From NCBI RefSeq assembly GCF_003589595.1, contig NW_020653765.1, positions 2,620,377 to 2,684,376 of the forward strand: 64,000 nucleotides of DNA. The letters run 5' to 3'. The position numbers were made by a program, and so were the translations under genes. This stretch comes from Hyposmocoma kahamanoa (Eukaryota; Arthropoda; Insecta; Lepidoptera; Cosmopterigidae). The notes below the pieces were generated by a model, which did no database searches, had not been told where the DNA came from, and worked only from the letters and a program-made list of their open reading frames with translations. Below, piece by piece: positions 35,701 through 47,700 of the stretch (positions are counted from its first letter, which is position 1; each line of letters opens with the position of its first letter).

Positions 35701-38700
35701 TGGGAAGGTTATTAATGCCTTTGCGATAGAACTCCGACGATCTAGACTGGACAAACTGTGTGAAAGCATTTTGTACTGCCTCCTGGGAAGAAAACTTCTT
35801 GTCACGTAGATAATTGTCCAAATCACGAAAAAAATGGTAGTCCGTTGGAGCAAGGTCTGGTGAATACGGAGGATGACGAATGGTTTCTAACTGCAGTTCC
35901 TGAAGGGTCAAAATGGTTTCTCGTGCTGTGTGAGGTCTCGCGTTGTCGTGGAGCAATAATGGTGAAGATCGATTCATGAGTCGGGGCTGTTTTACTGCTA
36001 GTTTTGTCAACATGGTTCGGAGTTCGGCACAATAGACATCTGCCGTTATTGCTTGACCAGATCGGAGAAAACTATAGTGAATAACACCATGCTGAGACCA
36101 CCAAACAGTTACCATTACCTTTTTATTGGTAAGTTTTGCTTTAGGACACTGTTGTGGCATTTGACCTGGGGTCAGCCATTGCATTTTTGTTTTCCGGTTA
36201 TCATAAAGAATCTACTTTTCATCACATGTTACAATTCGATCCAATATTCCTTCATTTCTGTACCGGTTCAACAAGGCAACACAAGTTTCAACACGCGTTT
36301 CTTTCTGCAGATCAGTCAAATCATGAGGCACCCATTTTTCGTATTTTTTTATTTTATTGATTTGACGCAAGTGAGTCAATATTGTGGGTAAGGTAACGTT
36401 AAACCATGCCGCTAATTCCTGGGTAGTTTGACTAGGATCGGCTTCCACTATCTCTCTTAATTCATCGTTATTCACCTGTGTGGGCGGTCTTCCTCGTGGC
36501 TCGTTCTTTAAGTCGAAATTTCCATCACGAAAGCGTTTAAACCAAAATCGCACGGTGCGTTCATTAGTAGACCCGTCTCCAAACGCAGCATTGATATTGC
36601 GGGCTGTTTCTGCCGCGTTAGTTCCGCGTCGGAACTCGTATTCAAAAATCACTCGAATTTTCGCAGTATCCATCTTTCTTGTCTAAATTGAATAACAAAA
36701 ACAATTGAAAGTCGATATTCAAATGTTTCAAATTAAAAAAAAAAAAATCACAGAAACCATTTGAAAAAAGTTTCATTCGAAAACCTCAAACCATGAAGAT
36801 TCTATGAAAATTCAAAGAACCTATTGCAATAAAACGGCAATTTCATACTTTAACCCCTAATATATGAAATGATTTTTTCACTTCTATTTTTAAGTATATT
36901 TGGCAAGTTTAGATGTCTACAGACATCTAAATTTGTCAAATACATATATAAACTACCTATATAACTGTATAAACGTTAACCTATACATAAGATTTAATAA
37001 TCTTTCACGGGAAGGACTATTTCGTTTTTCGTCGATTCTGAAAAATACACTTTTTGAGTTAATACACTATTATATTAACAGTGCGATATGTGATCTTGAT
37101 ACGAATTTATGCGTTTTTCGTCACAAAGTTACTTACAGAGCATGTTTCAGTGCGTAGTGTATATTTTCATGCAATGAAAAGGCACATTTTTGCATTGGGA
37201 TCTTTCCTAACTATGATGTGGAGTAGATAATGGAGTGAGTATACGTCTTTGTTTTGATACTTACCGATGCATTGGAAAATTTCAAATGTATGGACTTCAA
37301 TCCGTTTTACAGTACACAGTAAGTTTTGTTAGGCACTTTTATTAATAAAGTTAAGTTACGAAAGATCGGAAAGCCTTGTGCCGCCACTGGGTGACAGAAG
37401 ACGAGGAAATGTCTGACACAAAAGCAGGATTTCAAAACTACATTAATAATTAATTATTTGACCGGTGATTGACACGGTGACTTTAAACAAGACAATTGCC
37501 AGTCGTTGTATTGAAACTTTAATATACGTAAATTCAATTACAGTATTTAGATTCTCCAAAGCAAAATTTCACCAATAATCTCTTTTGGGTACAATATACT
37601 AAGAATTATCAATCGCTATTGTATAAAAAAAGATAACATATTAGCAGACATCACATCAATGAATTACTCGGTATCGAGCAAAACACGTGGGATGGGAGTG
37701 ATCAATAGCGAAAACGTCAAAATTATGCGCTACAAGTTTAATGGCAAATACCTTTAGAATTGGCTTAAAGGTCAAAATGTACAAAATGTGTTATAAATAC
37801 AATTCAAATTCAAATTCAATTCAATTCAATTCAAATTGTTTATTTGCTTCAAACATGGTATAAAAGTTGTAGCAAAAAAAAAAGGAAAACCAATACAAAC
37901 ATGTTTCGCATATCCGATAGCATGCAAATGTCTAATAATATTATCTTGATTGACTATTACAATTTTAAATAAAATAAGTCACAATTTTCACAGATTAAGT
38001 ATGTCAAGAATTAAAATAATAATAAAAATAAAAATTCAAGAATTACAAAAAAAAAATGTCAAAAGTTACAAAAACAAAATACATATACTTATATGTATGT
38101 CAAGAATTACAAAAAATATTTTAAGTTTTTTTTAAATAATACATAATTATTGTTCCAAGAATTCATTCACACTGTAAAATTTTTTTACAACTAACCATTT
38201 GTACAATTCTGTAGTCATTTGTGTATATGTCAGTTTTTTTATTTCATTACAAGCCTTACTATTGCTTAGGGATTGTATAATTTTAATAATGTCCTGTGTT
38301 AAAAAAGGTTTGATGTAAAATGAATTTAATGTCGTTTGTATAGTTGTCAGAGTGTTATACTTTCCTTTGTCAATTATTAAATTATTATCATTCGTCATAT
38401 TAGTAAAATAACTGTTAAATTCTGTGACCATTTCAGAAGGTTCTGACAGTGTTCTGTCTCCCACCTTTAAATCTTTTATGTCAAGAGTGGGGGTTTTTTT
38501 ATTATGGCGATCCTTTATAACTGTCCAAGATGCCTTACATACATTTTTATGTGTTCTAATAAACTTAGCGTTATGATTCTTTTGAGCGTCATAAATACAT
38601 TTTCTTAGAATTTTAGAATAATTTATAAATTTATCCTTGTCCATTTTATTTTTACTTTTATAATATTTAAAACGCAATTTTCGTTTTACTTTGCAACACC

Positions 38701-41700
38701 TCCTCAGCGCTCCAGATATCCATTTGAGGCCGTTGGCCTTATTGTTGACTCTGTACCGGTATTTAGGAAAACATAGATTATGTAGTAGGGAAAAAAGCTC
38801 ATGAAATATGCTAAGTGCTACGTCAGTATTTGTTTCGTTCATGACGTCACTGAATGTCAAAGCACCGAGATGTGTTTGAAGTTTATTACAATTTTCAATT
38901 GTTACGTCTCGCTTCGTGACGTACCAAAAGGTTTTGTCTTTTTGTTTACTTTTTGTGTAAAACGTTAGCAATAGGGCAGTATTATGACCTGATATTTGTA
39001 GCCGGTAAGTTACTTCCAGTTGCTTCTTTAATGTTACTGATAATTAGGTCTATACAAGTGAGTTCTCTAGTCTGTAAATGTATATGTTGTCTTAAATTAT
39101 AATTCTGAATCAAATCGTTAAGGTAGCGGCTATCAGGAGTATTATCTAGTATATTTATATTAAAATCGCCGGTAATTATAATTTTTTTTGTTTTATATGT
39201 GTTTGTTATATCGTGCAAAACTGAGTCCAATATGTTTAAGAATCGTGTCCCAAATCTTTTATGTGAATTGTATATACATAAAATTATTAGATTATGGGCA
39301 GGTAAGTCTATACCTGAGCATTCAAAAATATTCTGCACTAAATACCTATTGAAAAAATTTAGTTCTCTCGATACGATACCATTTTTCAGTAATATACATG
39401 TACCTCCTCTCTTTTTGTCCCTACAATAACTAGAAACCAGTTCATAGTTAAAAATTTTAATATTTTGTTCATCTCCTTTTTTACAAATTTTTCACTCAAG
39501 CAGATAGCGTCGGGTTGAGAGTTCGAATTTATTAATTCAGAAAGAGTAATTTCTAGTAGGTCTCTTTTAGCTAGTATACTGGCAATGTTTTGGTGTAAAA
39601 GAATGAATTTGCTACTGTGAGGTTCGAAAAAACTGGGTTTCATTCATCAGAGAGTTGTGATTACTGTCTTTTTTTTCCGTAGCTAAATTTTGTTTATGTA
39701 CAGTTTTGTTCAGTTTTTTGTACTCCGTCGAACCGTATACTTACAATTTTGATATCTCTAAAAAATTGCACTGTACACCATAATAACGCACACACTCAAC
39801 ATAGCCCCGCACTAAGGAAACCCTGTGTCGCGGGTGCCATGGACACACACATACACATACAACCACAAATTACACCCAAACTTACGAGAAAAATAAATGT
39901 AGGCCATACAAATATTTCTCCCGGCTTGGGAATCGAATCTAAGACCTCTGCGTGGCCGTCTGGCATGGTAACCGTTCGGCCGTGGAGGCAGTTATAACAG
40001 ACAATAGACATACAATAGACAATATTTTTTCTTGTTTAATATAAAAATTCTAAGTCACAAGGGCGTAAATATCATAACTTATTTGATATTATTCGGAGGC
40101 CATTAGGAATGGGAGGATTTAATTGGCTATGTATACAAAGATTTTATCCATCAACAGATTATATCCAATCATACCTTTCAAAACAGCTTGTCATAAACTA
40201 AAACCTATATTCGCTTTGTCTTCATAGTACCTAGCAGTTTTTGTCTTTTCAAGGTTCCATATTTTTTTCCTGCACGGTCTCGTCGGTTATATAACTTATA
40301 TATTATTATGTGATGTTCCCTGACAATAATCATAGTCTTATTTTTGGTATATTTGCAAAGGTCTTAATTATACATAGATCAAAAACAATAAATGCATGTT
40401 ATATTAAGCTTAAACGGTATATTTGTAAGTAGTCAATATTTTTTTTCCTCCTATGTATAAACGCAAAAAATAAAACAAAATATTTTCGACCGTTTTTAAA
40501 GTGACCTTCTCTGGACAACTCATTCTTGTGCTGGTATTGTAGGTATGCCAGATTATTTTCATTGTTTCACTTGTAATCAGTTTAAGTCTTAATCAATTGC
40601 ATTAAAAGTAATTTCATAAAACTATAGAACACGATAAAACCACATAAGAATTTTTGTAGTAATGTGTTATTATAGTAGAGCTCCTTGTGAAAGAGTTCGT
40701 CCTCGGAAGTATTGTCACCTTACCTATTTCTGCCGCCAAGCAGAATAATGAGCATTCCTGCGTTCCGGTAAGGAAGGGTAAGGGTGCTGGTGAAATTACA
40801 TGCACATGGGACTTGTCAACTTATATATCAAGGTGCCGGGGGCAGTGGCAGAGCCCCTAAGATCTTTGCGATTTAAAGCTCGGAGTGGCACTGCAATTGT
40901 CATGGATAGGCGTGTCGCTTACAACCAGGCGCACGACTTGTTCGTCCCATCGCTTGGTATTATAAAAAAAAATATATATATTAAAGCCGAGTTACCCAGC
41001 AAGCGTACGTGATGCACATGAGTCGAGTGAATTAGCCGATGCGTTTCAGCGCCAAGTCTGAGTACAGTCACCCTTGGAGATGGCGAATGAAGGAATGATG
41101 TTGAGTACATGCAATCAGTAGGGGACATTGCATTTACAATTTCTGACAATGAAGTTGTGTCACTCCTAACTCAGTTTCGCGGCAGCCCGAACGTCATGTT
41201 TAGTACGATGTTGCGGCGCTGCATGCAACTACATATAGCTTGCCCATAGTTTTTTTGTTTCTCCTCATTGACTTACAAATAAATGGACGACGGGTCTAAT
41301 ACAAAAACCACGAAAAAAATGTCACAAGTCAACCTATTTAAACGTAGTGACATGTAAAGGAATATGAAAAAGCTAAATCGTTGAATTTAAATTGTAATGT
41401 CATCGCACTACTGTCTAATTTTGCTTGCTTCGCTGTCAGTCGAACAAACGAAGACTAAAGCGTGAATGACGCTCTGTATACGATTTTAACGCCCTATAAG
41501 TTCGGACACTTTTTAGCGCGGACCCGACGTCCATATAATTGTAAGTCAATGTTTCTCCTGCTTAAATTTAAAATATACATAGACACTATGTATCCCAGAG
41601 TCCGAAATAAATGAATATTATTAAATTATTATTTTTTTAAAGCTTTTTTTGACTTAATGTGATTTCAAGTCGATCAGTGTGGCGACTCCTTTATATAGTA

Positions 41701-44700
41701 AATGCAAATGATAATATTGATACCGACAACACATAGCCGTTTCTTGAATATTACTGACTATTAAAATGCACATAGCAAAAATGTTATCGCAAACAATTTC
41801 GTGGCTTATGAACTGGTTTATATGTATTTAGTGACATAAGAAAGTACTTAAAGAACTAATTAACTAAATTTTAACTTAATTTATGTAGGTTGATTGTTAA
41901 ATGGTGAGTTGAATGTTGATTATAAAATATATGGATTAAGTAATTAATTTTTGGATACGTTGATTAGATTAGAATCAAACCTATTATATATATTTATTTT
42001 ATGAAGGGTCTGCTACACCCTCCCGCTCTCCGCGGATTCCCCAGCAGTCGTGCCTCGAAATTTAAAGCATATTGGTGAGCTAACTTTTTGTTTGCAAAAT
42101 GTTATAGTACTTAACTGTCTCCGTGGCTGAACGGTTACCATACCACGCAGAGGTCCCAGGTTCGATTCCCGGGCCGGGAGAAATATTTGTATGGCCTACA
42201 GATGAGATTAACTGCTATATTCGCAAAGCACGCTAAATGCTAAATTTTTATAGCGCGCTATTTAAAGTGCTAAAATTATAATTTTTAGCAGCTCAATGCG
42301 ATAATGCAACGAATGGAAAGAAACGTGAAATAGTTGACGTGCGCTAACTTGTTAAGTATAGCATCTATGGTCTATCTATAGAATAGTTTACAGTTTTTTA
42401 TGATTAGTTAATATGGTTGTTACAGGTTAAGACGATAAATCAATGAGCTTTTCTTCATACTTTAACAATTTACTATTTACAATTTGCACAAAACTTTACA
42501 CTGGTTATTTACAGTAAATTACACTCATAATAATTAATAATAACGCACACACTCGTACTTTTATACACAAATATTACAACGACTTATTAATTAAACAAAC
42601 GCTAAACTAACTAAATAAATCCACGTACTTAATTATATCTTAATTTAAATCGCATCACCAGACGAAATTTTGCTAACGTTCCACCATTAGCTCAAAATCG
42701 TATTAAAACGTAACCAGAATTGTAATTTATAACATAAATACAATTATAATACTTGCTAAGTGCTAAATATAGCATTAGCGCTTAGCGTACTCTAACGTGA
42801 AATTTAACATCAATAAACCAATCAGCTATTTCGCGTTTCGCACCAAACGTTAAATGCTACAAATAATACTGTGAATGTGAAACTATTTTACGCTATAATT
42901 GTTTCAACTAATGACAAGAGCCGCAAATTTCACATAGAATATAGTGACATCTATGAAATATTAAGGGAGATACCTAACTCAGAACGAAGAAGTATTTTGT
43001 TTGTTAGCTGCGTAAGTAAAACACGGATAGATTGATTGATGGTATGGCATTGAAATATTGTAAAATTATGTCGCTAGATGGCATTTGGTTTAATTTTCTT
43101 AACGTAACCCAATCCAAAGTGAAAAAAAGTTCGTTATAATTTTAGCACCTTTGTCTTTCAAATTGTTATTGCTATAATTATTTTTTAATTTAACGTTATA
43201 ATTTGAGCTATATATTATATTAACCATCTCTAGTGTGGCCTAGATTTATTTCTCTCGTGAGTTTGGGTGTAATTTGTGGTTGTCTATGTGTGGCCATAGC
43301 ACCTGCGATACAGGGTTTCCTTAGTGCGTGGTTATGTTGAGTGTGTGCGTTGTTATTATTATTATTATAGCTTTACTAACAGACGTGTAAACATTAGACT
43401 ACCTAAAAATTAAGTTACAACAGTTTATATTGTGGGCGCTGCATGGGGAGACCCTTGGTTCGATTCCCGTTAGGACCAAGTTGGGAAACTAGCTTTTCTA
43501 CATTGGTTCTGATCTGGGGGGTGTTCTGGAAAGTGCCTCAGAGTGAATTCCGTTGCTCTGGTACTCATAGTACAGGGACTCTCCAAGTTTGAGGTCAGAC
43601 AATTGGTGTGGTTGTTGGGCACATTATTATTATTACTTAATACGTGTAAAGCCGCCATTACTGTTCCGAGAGAATGGTGATGATATTGATAATTAATGTC
43701 CGGGTCAGTGATTATTATTAAGAACTGGTAAGATTCCTTACGGGTGACGTAACCAGCTCAAGCTAACTGTGTGAAAATCCTGGTGCAATTTTGACGAACT
43801 CGTTTGTCCAATAAATAAATGTAACACCCCTTATGTTGCTGATATCCCAAGGAACACAATACGTTACACTTTCGCGTTTTTTTATAATATCAAGTGACGG
43901 CAAGATGGCAAGCTACACGCCTGTCCATAACAGTTGCAGAGTCTTTCAAAGCTTCAAATCGCAAATATCTGAGGGGCACTGCCACTGCGCCTGTCACCCT
44001 GAGACATATGTTGACCAGTCCCATGTGCCTGTAATTTCACCAGACCCTTACCTTTCAAAACCGGAACACGCTAATGCTAACATGCTAATGCTTGGCGGCA
44101 GAACTAAGTAAGGTGGCAGTACTTCCCTGGACGAACTCTTTCACAAGGAACTCTACTGCTTAAAAAATCGATTGTAATGGTGTAATTGTTTACTTGCACA
44201 CTTGTTCCCTAAACGCTATAACTTGATCCTTATCAAGGTGAGAGTGAATAAGCTATAATGTAGGTGTGCATGTTCTATTGTCGACTTCATAGTCACATTC
44301 CTTCAGTCAGGTGAAATGCACATTTTTTATTATTACCCGACTGCGAGAGGGTTATATATTTTGACATATGAGGTGTCGTTAGATTCGTCTTGGTTGTGCG
44401 AGTTTTATATATAATATTTTCTTTTATCTTTCCAGCTAAGTATTTTAGCAGTCGGGTTTTGTTTTTTTTATATATATTTTTTAGACTTGCTTAAACATTG
44501 TATTATATGTCATGTTGTCAATTTGTCGATGCTCATAAATTTTTTTAATTCAATGCTCAAGTGGCGAAAGGTGGATATTTTAAAAAGAGAAGCCAATCCT
44601 TTTTATGTAAAATAGACAAACGCTAACATAACACATTTGCACTTAGTTAGTTGTGCACTTAAACTGAGATTACAATGGTATGATTGTGTATGGTATGAAA

Positions 44701-47700
44701 TTATGAAGTAATTTCTCTCGCCATTTTTTCTTAGTCGAAATCTTAAAGATCGCTTTACTTTCCACTCTTCTACACGCTGCCGTCCCTTTCGCTAAACAAC
44801 CCTCTCATACCTGTAACATTTATTCCAACTCTTTTACCGTTTCTGCGATCAGATTGTGGAATTCTCTCCCTGAATCGATTCAACTATCCCTTTCTCTTGA
44901 TTCCTTCAAACAGCGCGTCAAGGATTACTTCCTCACGCACTAAGTTTCGTCTTTCCTTTACTATCCTTTCATTTATTTCCTATAATTATACTTCATATTA
45001 CTTATAAGTATTTAATATTATTATTTATATGTTACGTGTATCTATCTACATATTTTTATGATTGTTTATTATTAACTAAAAAATAACGGGTAACTCACGA
45101 AACTAAGTCGAATTTTTGCAGGACATGTTTTGAACCAATTCGTGGTTCTTAATGATGAGATTCCGCGGCGGTGACTCGACGGAAACTGCGCGCCAAAGCC
45201 CTGGCAGCCCGATCACTCAGTACGGCAGCGGCGCAGGCCGCGTCGGCGAGAAACTACCCTCGTTTGCTTCATTTTTACTAAAGTCATGCAGAGTAAAGAG
45301 TAAAGATATGCAGGATTGCCCACTACACTAACAACGACACTTTGTAAAGTTTCGTGTACACTCACCAATGACGTAGTACCTAACACTATTTTCCAGCGGG
45401 GTTGAACCTACTATCCACTATCACGATTGAAATTCGAATGACGACCAATCTCGATAGCTTCACGTACTTCTTCCGAGGAATGAAATGCATTTGTCTCGCC
45501 AGTAAGGACACTTTATCAAAACAAATATAGTGCGTCGAATCCGAATCCAATGAGTGTTCCGTCACTGCAGAGCCCCGATTGTCCCGGTTCTTCATACTAC
45601 GTATGTGTTCCGTCAGTCGTTTCCTATGTAACTCTTGCCACAGGAGCAGTGAATCTTATACAGGCTGTATATTTGAAGTGTGCGAGTGCGTTATATTCCT
45701 GATTCTGAACCCAAAAACATAATAAACTAATGAACTTGTTATTTTAACGCATGTTGGAACTATGTTATTGTCGCGGCACTTTTTGAGAAAAGTTAATGCA
45801 GTTAGGGCGCGCGCACGTTTGTTCTTGAGGTCTTCGAACCGCCGGATTTTATTTGCAACGTCCAATCCGTACTGGTGTACATATCGAGTTCTTAGGTTTT
45901 CGCGATTGTTACACATAGGAAATGAAACTATTTTTCCGGATTTAAATCGCGTATATTTGTTGACTGATGTCAACCGTCACCATGGGACCTGTAAAGGGCC
46001 CGAAACGTCGGTTTGTTTGAAAAAACAAATATACGCGATTTAAATCCGGAGAAATAGTTTCATTTCCTATGTGTAACAATCGCGAAAACCTAAGAACTCG
46101 ATAATGAACGTAAACTTTACAAAAAAATGTTTTTTTTTTTATCGACTTTTGAACTTTTTTTACTACTTGTGAACAACATTACTTATCGAAATCTACACAC
46201 CACTATTATTGCTCATACGACAGACGTAGCGGCGAGAGGCGCGGCGGCGAAAAAAAAGCACAGGTCGGTACTGTTTGCAGAGACAGTGCTTATTCTAACG
46301 TCGAATTGACTGAGATGGTGCGACTTTACGTAATAAGTGGTGATAGTGTGAGGCGAGCTATTGAAATGTTTCCAAATTGGAGTTTACGCGGAGGAGGTGA
46401 ACAGTATCGATGTTGCATGAGAGGATTATCTTCGCATTTTATACTGTGAAACAAAATGTGTTTGTGTTGATCAATTTAAAACAAAATTTACTACGACGTG
46501 CTAGACTATGCATCGTGGAAAACGGTGGACATTTTGAACACTTGCTCTGTACCACGTAAGTGTATAAAAACCGTAAATAACTAAAAAATATATCATCACT
46601 TTTTTAACTACGCCAAAAACCTCAATTCTTATTAAATGATAACATAATTATCTTTTTTAGTACGCAAAACATTTCGATGATAGTTCATAAGTAAAAAATA
46701 ATTAACATAAGCTAAAACGTAATCGTTTCGATAACAGCTTTTTCATCATAACATAAATGAGTAGGTGAGAGAGATGTGAAATCATTGTTATTGTTGCTGT
46801 CTCACTCGGAGCTCGTTTGGTAGTATTCCCAATGTATTCGAAATCAAGCGTAAAGGAAATCGGTTTATTCCTATGTACACTCCAAAACAAATTTGTTGAT
46901 TTATTCTTTGTTCTATCATATATCCTAATTTTATTTTAGTTTATGTTAAGTTGTAACATGATTTACTATGACATGCATGAATATGTCTCACTTTCAAATA
47001 TACAGCCTGTGTAGACCGGGAACATTCACTGGCTCCTTATCCTTTTTTTTGGTTCGAAACATGTCGAGCAAAAATTCAACTTAAATACGTGAGTTATCCG
47101 TTATTTTTTAGTTAATTTGTCTGAGTCTCACGATGGTTTTCTATTTAAAATTGCTTATTATGTAGTGTACCTATGATGATATTCTGTTATTATTTATTGT
47201 AAATCAAAAGACAATGTCAAAGTACGAAGCTTCATTCGCATCATACTTTTTTAATTTGATCGACTTTTATTTATTTGACAGTAATCGTTTCGGACGGAGA
47301 ACGGGTTAGAACCATCCGAAAATTCCCACTTGAACAAATTGTCCTTACTCCGGCCAAACTAACTCCGAAACCTGTTTAAAGACTTCAAGATCGGCCCTGG
47401 CACTTCGTGTCGAAATCAAAGTTTGTTTCATAAATCTCAGCCTTAGAGCATTATAAGGTTGAACAGGGTGATCGAATTGAATGGATGTCATTATACTATT
47501 TTGATTTGAAAGAATTGTTTTGAAACACACGGGTAACGTTACATATTTTTTCTGTTCACAAGTTTTCTATCTTAAATCTAGAGCATGTAGTTTCGTTCAC
47601 ATAAAAAAGGTAGATGTGCGATTAATGGAGAATGTTTCGTTTGAAAAAATGTCAGATATGGTAGTAGTGAGGAGAGGAATATTATACCGCTAATTAACCT

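Larger units (their letters stand above)
45072..47116. repeat. Inverted repeat, 65-bp arms 1.9 kb apart, enclosing a Penelope-like remnant
   Basis: TTAACTAAAAAATAACGGGT at 45073 with AACTCACGAAACTAAGTCGA pairs with the reverse of 47050-47116 (TTAACTAAAAAATAACGGAT, then AACTCACGTATTTAAGTTGA). Both arms carry a CGAAACATGTCG-like word (TTCGAAACATGTCGAGC at 47052; reversed TTCAAAACATGTCC at 45120). Inferred: inverted pseudo-LTRs of a Penelope-like element. Confidence 0.65.

Noticed and set aside
37797..37845. Simple pentamer microsatellite or CRISPR-like array
   Set aside because: It is the 3' tail of the CR1-like LINE that continues leftward from 39650; no spacers.
45762..46043. 93-codon plus-strand frame
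   Set aside because: Lies opposite the Penelope-like N-terminal frame and across its inverted repeat; no motif of its own.
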